A stretch of DNA of 64,000 nucleotides, taken from Isoetes taiwanensis (taxonomy: Eukaryota; Streptophyta; Lycopodiopsida; Isoetales; Isoetaceae). The notes beneath the pieces are model-generated. The model ran no database searches. It was not told the DNA's origin and saw only the letters and a list, made by a program, of their open reading frames with translations. The first letter of the stretch is position 1, and each line of letters opens with the position of its first letter. Both the position numbers and the translations under genes were made by a program. The stretch spans positions 1,713,468 through 1,777,467 of the forward strand of contig JAJEKV010000054.1 of NCBI GenBank assembly GCA_021234155.1, read 5' to 3'. Of this stretch, positions 45,950 to 57,261 are shown piece by piece.

Positions 45950-47225
45950 ATGGCTATTGCTAATATGCACAACTTAGAATTGCATCATATGGATGTTAGC
46001 ACGGCATTTCTAAATGCAGATCTAGATGAAGAAATTTATATGGAGCAGCCTCCTGGATACGAAGTTGATGGAGATAAGGTGTGGAAATTGCAAAAGGCGG
46101 TGTATGGCCTAAGACAAGCTCCACGTCAGTGGTATGTATGTATCGACAATCATTTGAAAACGCATGGGTTTGGAAAATTGAATATGGATGGGAATGTCTA
46201 TATCTATAGGGAAAATGAATACTTTTGCATAATTGCAGTATATGTAGATGATTGCGTTATGGCTGCTAACGATATTGATTGCTTAAAGCATTGCAAAGAT
46301 ATTTTAAATAAAAGATTTCAAATGACAGACTTGGGGGAACTTAAACAGTTATTAGGTATGGAAGTTCATAGAGATAAAAAAAGGGGATTCATAGCTATTA
46401 CTCAAAAAAGAAATATTTTAGGCATGCTTAAAAGATTTGGGATGACAGAGTGTAAATCTGCAAACACTCCAGTAGCAACTGGGCAAAGAATTAGCTCTGA
46501 GATGTGCCCCAAAACAAAAGAAGAAGAGCATATCATGATGAATCGACCTTATAGAGAGCTTATTGGATGTCTTCAATATGTATCAAATTGTACACGTCCT
46601 GATATTTCTTATGGAGTGAATGTGTTAAGTCAATTTCTAAATAATCCTGGTGAAGGTCACTGGAAATGCGCAAAATGTATTTTAAGATTTTTGAAAGGCA
46701 CTCAAAACTATGGTCTTGTATTCAGACGTGAACATGGTATAAGATTGGAAAGTCTATTGCTTGAAGGCTTTGCAGATGCAGATTGGGGAGGTGATCAAGA
46801 CAACTCGTAGATCGAGGTCTGGATATGCATGCTTGCTAGGAGGGTCTGCTATCTCTTGGAAAAGTAAGAAACAACCCTCTATTGCACTTTCTACAGCAGA
46901 AGCTGAATATGCAGCAGTGTCTCTTGCATCTAGAGAAATTGTCTGGCTTAGACGACTTCTAGCAGAATTAGGAATTGTTCAAGAGAAGCCAACACCATTA
47001 TATTGTGATAGTACAAGTTGTATTGCCATGACTAGGAATCCAGTCTTACATGAGAGAACAAAGCATATTGAGCTACATAATCACTTTGTACGTGATCAAG
47101 TAAAGAATGGAGAAATAAGCGTCATACAGTGTGCTGACATTCTTACGAAAGCGCTATCAGAGCCTAAATTTAGAGTATTTCAAAAGGATTTAGGAATAGA
47201 AGAGGTTGGAATCATTACCACTTAG
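45950..47225 (+). pseudogene. copia reverse transcriptase and RNase H
   Basis: The RT reads HHMDVSTAFLNADLDEEIYM and GLRQAPRQWY, with the catalytic YVDD in IIAVYVDDCVM (about 46,240). RNase H has FADADWGGD (with a frame change at 46,800), then SGYACLLGGSAISW, STAEAEYAA, and TKHIELHNHFVRD, all family motifs, ending at 47,225. The catalytic residues are present, but two frame breaks and upstream damage make the polyprotein non-functional. Confidence 0.93.
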
Positions 47226-47228
47226 GCA

Positions 47229-47240
47229 TGAGGGGGAGAT
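47229..47240 (+). other. Polypurine tract of copia element
   Basis: TGAGGGGGAGA lies immediately before the right LTR and after the RNase H stop. It is the expected primer for plus-strand synthesis. Confidence 0.85.
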
Positions 47241-47653
47241 TGTTGGAGTTACATGCCTAAGTGATAATTTTGAACAGATGGCAATTGCTGTATATTACAC
47301 CTGCTTAACATTTATAGATGGACTTTGCATGGAAAAATAATAAAAAGAGGGAAAGTAGACGAACGTTGAAGCCGGATTTGCTGCTGTCTGCTCCCGGATT
47401 TGGAGCTGGAGGAGATGTAAACAGGTTGTAGGTGCCGTTTTATGTTCTATGTGGTAATTGGCAGTCCTGCTCTGTTGCTCTGTGTGGTAATATAGTTCTG
47501 TGTGCTATTCTTTGTGGGGTATCCTTTGTGGGCTCCTATTCGATTTATGCAGGTAAATCCTTTGTGGATATTAAGCAGGTGTAAAAGGGAGAAGATTGAA
47601 CTTGGTTTTTCATCTGGGTTCAATTCCCGGGCTCAAAGTTTTCAATTCTAACA
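47241..47653 (+). repeat. Right LTR of copia element
   Basis: A 413-bp LTR with the same ends as the left LTR (TGTTGGAG and CTAACA). It lacks about 80 bp of the left LTR centre and contains local differences around GCTGCTGTCTGCTC, again at CTG-type sites. Confidence 0.92.
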
Positions 47654-48231
47654 TCAGGCCCCAAGATATCAGTAGACAGAGGTATAATATGGTGTTGGCT
47701 GGCATAGAACCTGAGGATGTCACATAGTTTAAGGTGTATATAACATGTGAGTGAATGGGGTGGGTTTTTGTCATCATTATAGTAACATATAAAAGAGAAA
47801 TTAACCATTCCATCTAAACACAGAAGGGTTAGTTAAAGCACAAACTATCTAGGGACTAACCGGTCTCTTAGCTAGAGCCATTGTCACGAAAGGCTTCTAT
47901 TCTTTAACTTTGGACAGCCGCTGGTAGCTCCTCCTTCCTCCAACTCTCCCCAAATCGATTTGGGGGCAGAATTGGAGGTAGGGCCCCAATTTTCCCTCCA
48001 AACTTGGCAAGTTCCCTCTGGCCAATCGATTTGGGCCAGGTGGCACTGCTGGTTGGCTGACTTTTACTAATTGGTAACCTAATTTGCCTAATTAGGTTAT
48101 CTACTCACTAATATTTTAGCATAGCTAATAAAAACCCTTTTAGGTTATCTCAAGTTATCCCCCCATAAGGGTCTAATTGTATTCTGATGATGTGTCTTAG
48201 TATGTATACGTATAATACATGGAACGTCACA
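47654..48231 (-). repeat. Probable 3' LTR (part) of the gypsy element
   Basis: On the minus strand the sequence after the polypurine tract GTGGGAGAA begins TGTGACGTTCCATG, a typical gypsy LTR start, and continues for about 580 bp to the copia right LTR. The LTR is probably interrupted or bounded by the copia insertion at 47,653. I did not find a second copy at the other end of the gypsy element, so its true length is unknown. Confidence 0.6.
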
Positions 48232-48762
48232 TTCTCCCACTTGGAAAAATGTTGCCCTCAGCATTGTGGTTCGTTTACCTAGAAATAAAAAACAGTTAAC
48301 TTATAAAAGGTAATTTTATTTGCTGAAATAAGACAAGATTACATAAAGTTGTATTAGGACAAAAGCCCCTTAAGAAAAGACAAGAAATACCATATCAACA
48401 AACGTAGATAGGAGCACACATACAAAATAACAGTTAAATAGCCAGAGATGGCCCCAAACTGAGGCCTAGGATCTTCTGCAGTACGTCAATACGTGCTACT
48501 GGCCTGCAGAATTACAGTACATCAGTACTTATAAAATAATTAAAGTAGTGTGGTTGAAGGGACCACCCCCTTAAGAAAAAGAAATATAAATGAAGGAAAT
48601 TCTATCATGCCTAAGGCTTGCATTTTGTCTCGGCGTAGGGAATGACAATGTTCCCATTATAGCCGTAGACGAATGCGTCCTATCATGAATGCCTATATGC
48701 ACAATTCCCCATCTAGGATGCATGCAACCCAACCCCTAGAATGACCCCTGTTAGATCAACTC
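48232..48762 (-). other. gypsy 3' untranslated region and polypurine tract
   Basis: The minus strand reads AAGTGGGAGAA just before the LTR start (plus 48,232-48,242), the expected polypurine tract. The rest, up to the chromodomain stop, is non-coding. Confidence 0.6.
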
Positions 48763-49410
48763 TCATATGATCCCTGCCGGACCCATAACACAATGGAGTT
48801 GATCGCATCCTGAATGGTTCGGCCCTGGCAAGTCTGGGTAAGCCTTGTCCAAATTTGCTTTAAGGACCCAGGTTGCGTCCTCTGTCGACAAGCATTTCCA
48901 CTTAACCAAATACTGCAAGATCAAGGACAGCCTTAGCACAATCTCCAACTGATCTTCTGTCATCTCCAGAAGTGCCATTGTGTCAAGAATCTCTTATAAA
49001 TCGGGGTTATGCTTCTTGAGAAGGCTCACATGGAAGACTTTATGGAGCTTCAAATGCGCGGGTAGATTTAACCGGTAGGCTTGAGAATCTATCATGTCGG
49101 TTATTTCAAAAGGTCTCTCCCATCTAGGTGCAGCTTCTTGCAATTGCCAATTTTGAGTTTGGCTTGCTTCACCTTTTTCTTTAGCCATACGGTTTTACCA
49201 ACTTGAAATTCCTATGGTGTCCGATGTCGATCAGCAAGGCTCTTTTGCCAGGCTCTGGCGGCTAACAAATACACTCGAACTTCCTCGACTAAGGCCCACA
49301 TATCTATAAGCAATTGTTGCGAGACTTCCACCTTGGAAACTGGATTATGCCACGTGTCTGGAGTAAGGCACTGATAACCATATTTGATCATAAAAGAAGA
49401 CATCCTTGAA
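48763..49410 (-). pseudogene. gypsy integrase C-terminus and chromodomain
   Basis: The minus strand reads AKEKGEASQTQNWQLQEAAP and WERPFEITDMIDSQAYRLNL, then HKVFHVSLLKKH, the conserved C-terminal integrase domain of chromoviruses. A chromodomain follows with QYLVKWKCLSTEDATWVLKA (about 48,850-48,910), which directs integration to heterochromatin in this clade. Frame breaks separate these pieces. Confidence 0.88.
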
Positions 49411-49415
49411 GACTC

Positions 49416-50005
49416 TTATTTAGTACTGTTATACGCGAACCCCACCAAATGGATATAATCTGCCCATTGGGATTGCTTGTTCCAGACATAATTACGTAGC
49501 ATGTCTTCGATTATGCAGTTGGTACGCTCTATTTGACCATCCGTCTGTGGGTGATACGTTGTGCTCATAGCAAACTTAGTTTGAATAGTGCTAAAGAAAT
49601 CCCTCCAAAATGCACTAACAAACTTAGGACCCCGGTCCGATATAATGGTACGGGACATCTTATGAAGGCGAAACACCTCCTTCATGAACAATAAGGCGGT
49701 ATCTAATGCAGTATCTGTGGTCCGACATGGCAAAAAGTGTGCTATTTTGGAAAGCTTGTCGACCACCACCATCAAGGCAACAAAGCCCCTTAAGGTGCGC
49801 AGAAGCCCACGATAAAATCCATGGTAATAACTTCCCACTTTGCATTAGAAACATCTAACAATTGCAATTCCCCTGGGATGCGTAACTTTTCCACCTTTGT
49901 TTACTGACATATCTGACACTGCTTAATGTATCGGGCAATGTGCTTTTTCATTCTTGGCCAAAAATAGCTGGAGCGGATCTTAAAATATGTCTTCATAAAT
50001 CCTGC
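49416..50005 (-). pseudogene. gypsy integrase zinc finger and core
   Basis: The minus strand starts at the CACTA boundary with YFWPRMKKHIARYIKQCQIC, the HHCC zinc finger. The core follows: MVVVDKLSKIAHFLPCR with the first catalytic Asp, IISDRGPKFVSAFW with the second, and TDGQIERTN with the catalytic Glu. At least two frame breaks and a stop are present. Confidence 0.9.
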
Positions 50006-50029
50006 CACTACAAGAGAATAGGCGTTTAT

Positions 50030-50760
50030 TGTCAGTTTTTTTGTCACTTTGTAGACTACTGCATTTTTCAGAGAACTGACAAAAATGTGACCATAAAAAT
50101 GTCAAAAATTAGTGACGATAGATCGTCAGTTTTTTGTCACTTTTTTTGGCAATTTTTTGACACCTCATTTGTCATCTTTATAGCATTTTTTTGTCACTTT
50201 TTTGGGCAATTCTTTGACATCTATATTGTCATATCTTGGGCAAATTTTTGACACCCTATTTGTCATTTTTATAGCATTTGTTTGTCACTTCTTTGGGCAA
50301 TTCTTTGACATCTATATTGTTATATCTTAGGTTGTTTATTGACAATTTAGTGTCATCTAGAGTGTCATATTTTATATCTATTTTTGTCACTTTTTTTGCA
50401 TTTCCTTGGCACCTACTGTGTCAATTTCAGATGAGTTTTTGTCACTTTTTTTGGCAAGTCTTTGGCACCTATTTTGTCACATTTTAAGTTGTTTTGGCAC
50501 CTTTTTGACACCTATTTTAACATATTTTAGGCCACGTTTGTCACTTTTTTGACAATGTTTTGACATATATTTGGTCATATTTTAAATTATTTTTGGCATA
50601 TTTTTGTCATCTATAAACATATTTGGGCAATTTTTTGTCACTTTTTCTAACAATTCTTAGTCACATTTTTGGCATATTTTAAATCATTTTTTTGACACAT
50701 TATTGTCGTCTGTTTGGCACATGTTGTTTTCTTTTTTGACATTTTTTTTGCAATTTTAAT
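50030..50760 (+). repeat. Left subterminal TGTCA repeats of the CACTA element
   Basis: Dozens of TTTTTGTCAC and TTTGACA(C/T) units occur in both orientations at irregular spacing. Open frames across this part are hydrophobic artefacts of the T-rich repeats. Confidence 0.85.
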
Positions 50761-51160
50761 TCATAATGATTAGTTCACAATGTCTGAGAAGAATACTGGA
50801 CATGAATTTTTTATGAAACATAGAAGCAACACACATAGAAGCATAGGTCATAATGTCTCATAGAAACATAGAAGCAATAGTTCATAATGTCTGAAAAGAA
50901 CAATACGCATTGGAGACATTGGACAAACCTACTAATTGGACATTGGACAAATATGTGGCTTTGTCATTTGCTACTGTTACTGAATGTCCTGCTACTTGCT
51001 GCTACTGCAGACACTAAAACTTTAAGAAGACAAATCCTCACATTATTAAATGGGCCACTTCGCCAGTTGGGTTCGTTCATGTCTATGTCTCTGTTGCTTG
51101 CAGATCTTTGTAAATGCCCATCAAATTGTGCTCTAACATGCTTCATCTTGGAGATCAGAT

Positions 51161-52252
51161 ATGGGGATGAGGAGATCTGTTTCGCAGACGAAGGTTTCAG
51201 ATCAGGCATCTACCTTCAGGATCAAAACAGAGGATCTGCGTCAAAAGACTAAGAATAGTTGCAAAATACCAGATTCATGCCCTTCTGTTATCAAAGGCAA
51301 AAGGGAATGTGATGCAAGCAAATTGCAGAATTCTAATGCAGGTTTGAAGTGTAAGTCATTGCAGGATTTTAATGCAGATTTAAAATGTAAGTCAAGGACA
51401 ACCCCTAGATCTGGAGGTGCACAGCATGCTACTGACCATGTACAGGAACATAAGATTCCCAAGTCAGTGATACGGAGAAAGTGGATCTTGCCAGTGAAAA
51501 ATATGCCCAATTCCTCCATCCATGTGAAAGGCATCATCTAAAATGTTCAAAGCAAGTGCCTTTTGAATGAATTGCCAAAGAAATCACCTGTTCTTCAGAA
51601 AGAGGATGAGATAAGAACCTCTGAATTGAAAGAGAAGACTAGATACAGTGGGGCAATGCAGGAGGTCCTTATTAATGAATCAGGTAATACCAAAGATAAG
51701 ATTTCCAAGATATCAACTAGAAAGGGACAAACACAAATTACTCATAAATCTGTTAAGAAAAATGTTGTAAGAGCTTCAAAAATAGGGGGAGAACAACCCT
51801 TCCGCCCTCCTGTAAGCATGAATGACACAGAAAGCATTTAAGGTACAAGGATCCAAGAATGGGAAAGATATGTGGATGGGAATGATAGCAGTGACTGGGA
51901 TGAAAATACAGAATCAGTTGATGTAGGCCAAGGCCTCTACCTTCTAAGGTTAGCTAAGTTAAGCCAGATGTCTGGGGATAATCCTTTTAATACATTGAGT
52001 TATGCTACAAGAGCTGCTAAATTTTTCAACAAATATCATATGGAGGAGAATCACCTAAAATTAATAAGCAGTTTGCATGTTCTAGCAGTTAGTTTCTCTG
52101 GGCTCCATAGACATGAGGATGTTGTTATTGTATTGGAACACTCCTTAAGCATGATTGATGTGAGTAGAGGACCCCAATATGCGTCTGCTGCACTTAAAGA
52201 TTTAAGCCACCGCCTCCGCCCTAAGTTCTTTCCTATTCTCCTGTGTAGATAA
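51161..52252 (+). pseudogene. Captured kinesin-light-chain-related (TPR) gene fragment
   Basis: One reading frame runs from 51,161 to 52,252 with only two in-frame stops (51,539-51,541 and 51,839-51,841). The first part is Lys/Ser-rich and disordered. The last part reads GQGLYLLRLAKLSQMSGDNP, then LSYATRAAKFFNKYHMEENH, LKLISSLHVLAVSFSGLHRH and VVIVLEHSLSMIDVSRG. This is the rhythm of the first TPR units of plant KLCR/CMU proteins, which link cellulose synthase tracks and microtubules. The downstream TPRs are absent. It lies inside the CACTA element, as expected for gene capture. The family call is by pattern and moderately secure. Confidence 0.55.
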
Positions 52253-52329
52253 GAGTATGGAAGTAGAAGTTTCGATCTTTCTATCATGGTCGAATTCCAG
52301 AAATACAGCAGAGCACAAACCTCACCTGT

Positions 52330-53780
52330 AAGCAAGCCCCTCTAAGCGGATCAGAACCACCTTTCCGAATCTTCCTTTGCGGATCATACATTTGTGTTTG
52401 AGAATTGCGGATCAGAAGCCGGATCATGCACATTGCGGATCATACGAACCGCCTTTGAAAATAGAGATCAGAAGCGAGAAAGGAGGGAAAAACTCAATGC
52501 ACGGATCAAATCCAGGCCATTAATTTTGGGCTTTGGGCCAATCGGATGACAGGACATGGATCACCATCTAAACCAGTCATCTGGATGGAGGTGATTGTTT
52601 ACAAATTTCAAATGCTCGATAAAGCAACCTCCACCCTGATGCTAATTTAAAACTAGGTTAAATGCTTTAATTTTGTGTGGCATTTACAAAGGAGGTTAAT
52701 TTTGTTCAACCTCCATTAGATGGAATGCATGATGTTAGCATTTGAGAAAATTCTAGCTTCCTAAATGTTTATTCTACAAGGTAGCCAGGCGTTATTATAG
52801 ACAAAAATAGAAAAAGCCTTCACAAAGTGAACTAATTTTGTTCTATTCTCCATATTCTAGATTGCCCAGAGGGGGGCCTTTGGCGAAGTTGAGGTGCACT
52901 AGATTTCACTTATACAAACAGGGCTGAGGGGGGTATTTGGCGAAATTGAGGTGCACTAGATTTCACTTATACAATCAGGGCTTCTGCATGTGATTCAATG
53001 TGGGATATGTGTGCAATGGGATCACCCCACCTCCATATCCTATTAGGTTCTAACTAGCTAAGAGCAATCAAGTTTCTATTAGAACAATGGTGAGGTGGCC
53101 AAGATGAGCAATGAGGTGGCAAAAATTGGTTATGATGTGGCAAAATATGGATGGATGAAAAAATGAAGAATTTGCCTAGCCAATTTTGCAACTTTTTAGA
53201 AGAAGCATCATTCAATATGGTGACATGGCATTTTTTGGATGATGTGCCATGTCACATGATGGTTAAGCATTTTAGGCACTTTTGGTAGAATATGACTAGA
53301 CCTTTCTAGACCTGAAAAGTGGAGATGCCAATGAAACACATTCTCGTGAAACTCGATCCCATGCGGTAATATCAGTAGTATGAACTTTGTGGAACAATCA
53401 ATTTGTCATTCCAGAGTGTCCGGCAAAACATGGTTAATGACATGGAAAAAGTAGCATGATGATGTGGCAAAGGGTATTTTTTTGCAATCTCCATGAAATG
53501 AATGGGGAAAATTGAAATTTGCAAAAGTAGACATGCACATGATGATGTGGCACGTCAGTGGCAATATGTCATGCCAAGTAAACAAGACCAAGGCCAAAAA
53601 TAAAAAAATGTGCAACTTTGGTTTTCCATGGGTGATGTGGCAAATTTTTGGTGACATGGCAAGATCTGCATGATGTGGACATGATGATGACTAGGCATTT
53701 TTGCAACAAATAGACAAAGTAAGTATTTTTTGTATAGGGAATTTGGCAAAGAGAACTTCAAGAACTTAGAGCAATTTTTG
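52330..53780 (+). repeat. CACTA interior with GCGGATCA and GATGTGGCA short repeats
   Basis: GCGGATCA or GGATCAGAA is repeated about five times at 52,340-52,480. From about 53,095 to 53,690, GATGTGGCA or a variant recurs many times, and again at 55,740-55,890. A duplication of about 55 bp (GGCGAAATTGAGGTGCACTAG type) occurs near 52,870-52,985. No gene is recognised. Confidence 0.65.
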
Positions 53781-53799
53781 TTGCCAAAAGGGTGCTTAT

Positions 53800-55373
53800 T
53801 TGACTTGTCTCATATCCTCTTCCCGCCACCCCACGTCTCCTGCACTCACATATCGGGGACAGCCTGTGGAGGTCACGCCCACCTACAAGTACCTAGGGGT
53901 GGAGTTCCCCTCCTCGCTCTGTTGGGAGGCGTCCATCTGCTTGCAGGTGACAGCAGGCTGGAAAGCGCTTTATGCCATGCAGAACAACAGTCACCAGGCA
54001 GAGCTCTATGATTGGGGCCATCAGTCACACATCTGTTTGGCGGTCGGTCGAGCCCTGTCATACATGCGGGGTCGACCTGGAATGACTTGGAGCAGGTGCA
54101 GAAGACATTTTTGGCACGGGCACTTGGGGTGAAACAGTGATGACTTTAAGGTGTGAAACTTCGTAAAGTTGCTATATTTTACCATTTTTTAAAATCTGGA
54201 TTCGATGGTTTACTAGGATGCGTACGTTAAAAAACTTCATAAAATCGCCAAATTTTGATAATATTGCATTCCAATTATAGTAAATTCGCCAAATTAATGG
54301 ATATTTTGCAGTAAAAACCTCAATTTTATGGTAAAACAGCCAAGTCTACTAAATTCGTTTCTATAAAAATGTTGTAAAAATAGGAAACAATCGCCACCAT
54401 TTCTATAGTTTAGAAGTAGCTAGAGGTCACTGGGGTGAAACCTTCAGTCCCCTATCGGATTCTCTGCGCGAAACCGGATTCTTGCCGGCCATTATTTTGA
54501 TAGACACATCGTCTATTTTTGGAAAGTGGTTAATATGGGTCTCAGCGGCTCGAGGGCTGTTGGAGGGTAAGAGAGATCGGTGGTTCGCCCGGATGGAACG
54601 TCTGGGGGCCGAGGCGTCGTGCGGTGGACCACCAGAGGCCGATCATGACGGCTGCTGGGAGTACACGGATGCTTGCTTTCTTGCAAAGCACGGGACCCGG
54701 GCTCTAGAGCGGTCAAAAGCGGCCCATTACAAGGAGCACATCAACCCAGCGTTGGTCCGGGAGCTGCGGCTCTCTACATGCGTTCCAATTTGCCCACGAA
54801 AAAATGGACTCATTGCCTCCATTCGCGGGGTGCCCACCATCTCGCATCGAGGCGGGCGGGGTGGATTGGGAGCCCGCCGGAGACGGGCTCTGTCAGTCTT
54901 TGTCAAGCGGGTGCCATTGAGGATGAGTCTCCACGGTTTTGAGTTGCCCAAAGATTCGGTCAGATCCGGGCGGATCGTTCCTTAGTAATGCGGCCGGACT
55001 TGCCCCTGCATTTGCTGATGAACACCGTCGGTCGGTCGTGCTCACGGGTCGTACATTCGAGGTCTTGGGATCCGCGAGCCCACCTTTGCCCCTTTGGCCG
55101 CCCGGTGATCGGGCACTCTGACGGGTCGGTACATGAGTGTATATATTTGTGTGTTTTTGCATTTTGTATATTGGAACATTTTGTCGGCAGGCTGATTGTT
55201 GCCCACGGTTTTCCCTCGAAAACCAGCCGGTGGGGTTTTTAATTCGGGTAGTAATCAAACTTCTGCGCCTTTGTATTGGGTCCCATAGACCGATTGGTCT
55301 CGTGGACGATAAAAATTCCTCCCTCCCTCCCCTCCCTCCCTCCCTCCCTCCCTCCCTTCCTTCCTTCCTTCCT
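53800..55373 (+). mobile_element. LINE tail (non-LTR retrotransposon), copy 2, inside the CACTA element
   Basis: The frame at 53,800 reads TYRGQPVEVTPTYKYLGVEF and WEASICLQVTAGWKALYAMQ, the thumb/post-catalytic part of a LINE reverse transcriptase. A second piece (54,540-54,985) reads RDRWFARMERLGAEAS, AAHYKEHINPALVRELRLST and a basic GLGARRRRALSVFVKR. The 3' end finishes in (CTCC)n/(TTCC)n at 55,318-55,373. It is 5'-truncated, with no RT core, and frame-broken. The GC content is clearly higher than in the surrounding CACTA DNA, which supports a separate insertion. Confidence 0.65.
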
Positions 55374-56270
55374 GTATTTCCTTGAGTTTGATTTCAATTT
55401 ATTTTGAGTTTGATGTTCAACTTTAGCCAGGAAAAGGTGTACATTCTTGAAATGTTGACTACTTGGACCTTGCATGCTTACTTTTGAATTCAAACTTTTG
55501 AGTTTTTTTTGTGATGTTTCTTGAATGTTTTTTTCTAAAATGAGTTGCGGCAGGGAGGGATAAGATGAAACTAGGTGTAGGCAGGCCTGGAGTAGATCTA
55601 GTTTTACTTGCATCCCAAAAAAACGATTTCGGGTGTCTAAATTTAGCCAAATTCAATTTTTTCAAAGCCCATTGCATTTTGGAATAAGAAAATTTGGATT
55701 ATAAGGATTTTTTGCTTTTAGGGCAAGAATGGCTAAGGATGGGTGATTTGGCAACAAAGGTGATGACTTGGAAAGCAAAGGCTGACATGGCAATATGAGG
55801 GTGGTGATGTGGCAAGAAAATTAGCAAGCAAAGTTTCTCCTAGTCAAAAACTTTTTGTGACATAGATATGATATGGCAATAGCGTGGGGGTGATATAATG
55901 GAACCTTTGACATGTATGCACAATGGTGCTTGGATTTTGAGATTTTGGATTTTGACATATATGCACAATGGTGCTTGGAGAAAATGATGTATAAGAGATG
56001 ATTTTTTTGGTGGAATGATAGTAGTAAAGCCTTGGGAAATAGCAAATCATGCCTTAAGAAGTAACATCATGGCAAAAGCTTGAATCATGCAAAGTACTAT
56101 TGAATTTCGAGTGGTCTTCCAAACTTTAACTTTGGGACCTTCAACCTTTGACTTTAAGTGTTCAAGATGCTTAGGTGATCAAATGACCTTCAAAAAATGC
56201 CTATATGATGCCAAACTAGTGTCCATGTTTGATTCTTCATATCAATGTGTCTTCTACAAGATGTGTCGAT
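55374..56270. other. CACTA interior, non-coding
   Basis: Contains GATGTGGCA-type repeats and a duplicated segment of about 40 bp (ATGCACAATGGTGCTTGGA, twice near 55,916-55,980). No gene is recognised. Confidence 0.4.
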
Positions 56271-56279
56271 AGCTGACAA

Positions 56280-56537
56280 GATTTATATCGATGGTCGTCC
56301 TAGCGTCCATGGAAATATTGCTGGTCTTATTAACAGCTCACATGGTCATTTAGAGTTGTCAAATGCTATTTTTTAGGGTAAACTGTTTGTTTACCCTAAA
56401 CAAGTTGAACATGTTTTCTTTTTTGAAAACTCTGTTAACTCAACACGGTGGATTGTAGTCCATGTTGTACCCAGGCGCAGACATCTGATTGATAGTACTA
56501 CATTAGAGCCTAGCAATGATGATCAAGAAGGTGATTG
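56280..56537 (+). pseudogene. Possible SET-domain-like captured fragment
   Basis: One frame reads IYIDGRPSVHGNIAGLINSS, SNAIF, a stop, then FVYPKQVEHVFFF and TRWIVVHVVPRRRHLID, ending at 56,537. The GNIAGLINSS segment recalls the G-N-x-x-R-x-I-N-H region of SET domains, but the key His/Cys is absent and no other SET motif is clear. It sits inside the CACTA element, so capture is plausible. Low confidence. Confidence 0.25.
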
Positions 56538-56569
56538 ATGATATCTTGACTTCTCGAATAATTTCTTAT

Positions 56570-57240
56570 GAGCTTGTCACTTTAAAGTTAGTTTATTGGC
56601 ACTTATTTGTCATCCTATTGTCACTTCAAAATCTATTTTTTGTTATTTTATTGTCGTCGTATTGACACTTTGATGCCAACTTATTGTCAATTTATATTCA
56701 CTTTTTTGTCACCTGATTCTCTCCCTCTTGTCACATTTGAGGCATTCTATTGGCACACTATTGATATATTTGTGCCACTTTTTCTCCAACATCTTTGTCA
56801 AAGTTATGACATTTTATTGTCACATTATGGTCAAATTTATATCATTTCTTTGTCACTGCTTTTGTCATTCTAAAGTCAGTCTATTGACACATTTTTGGCA
56901 CATGGTTTTGTCAAAACTTTGTCAATTTATTGTCATAGTTGTGTCATCTATTGCCACATTATAGTCAGACTTATAGTTTTTGTTTTTCATTACTCTCGTC
57001 AGTATTAAGTCAATTTATTGTCAAATTTTTGACACATGATTTTGTCAAAACCATAACATTCTATTGTCACACTATAGTCACATTCACACCATCCTTTTGT
57101 CACTTTCTTTTGTCACTGTTGCATCACTCTATTGTCACATTTATTGTCATTTGGATTTCACTATTTTTGTCATTTTAATTGTCACTTTTACATCAGTTTT
57201 TGGACATAACATTTTAGTGACAAAAAAAGTGACAATAAAT
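56570..57240 (+). repeat. Right subterminal TGTCA repeats of the CACTA element
   Basis: Many TATTGTCAC, TTTTGTCA and TTGACACA units, mirroring the left subterminal region and ending at the right CACTA terminus. Confidence 0.85.
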
Positions 57241-57261
57241 CACTGTTCTCTTCTAGTGTGC

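Larger units (their letters stand above)
38289..47653 (+). mobile_element. Ty1/copia LTR retrotransposon with nested insertion
   Basis: Both LTRs, a primer-binding site, gag, protease, integrase, RT, RNase H and a polypurine tract occur in copia order. A 4.27-kb TIR element inserted in the integrase (40,640-44,904) and several frame breaks inactivate it. Without the insertion the element would be about 5.1 kb, which is normal for copia. LTR divergence is mainly one indel, which suggests insertion not long before the large duplication. Confidence 0.93.
50006..57258. mobile_element. CACTA (EnSpm/CMC) DNA transposon, 7.25 kb, non-autonomous
   Basis: The left end reads CACTACAAGAGAATAG and the right end, on the opposite strand, CACTAGAAGAGAACAG. 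The 3-bp target duplication TGC flanks it perfectly (50,003-50,005 and 57,259-57,261). Subterminal regions (about 50,030-50,760 and 56,570-57,240) are packed with TGTCA/TGTCAC repeats, as expected for transposase binding in this superfamily. No TNPA or TNPD transposase is visible. The interior holds captured gene fragments and a LINE tail. Confidence 0.95.

Noticed and set aside
50030-50760. Hydrophobic open frames resembling membrane proteins
   Set aside because: They result from T-rich TGTCA subterminal repeats of the CACTA element and are open in more than one frame.
53800-55150. GC-rich island as a bacterial or organellar insertion
   Set aside because: The reading frames match a LINE tail also found at 20,679-21,890, and the 3' end has a retrotransposon-type repeat tail.
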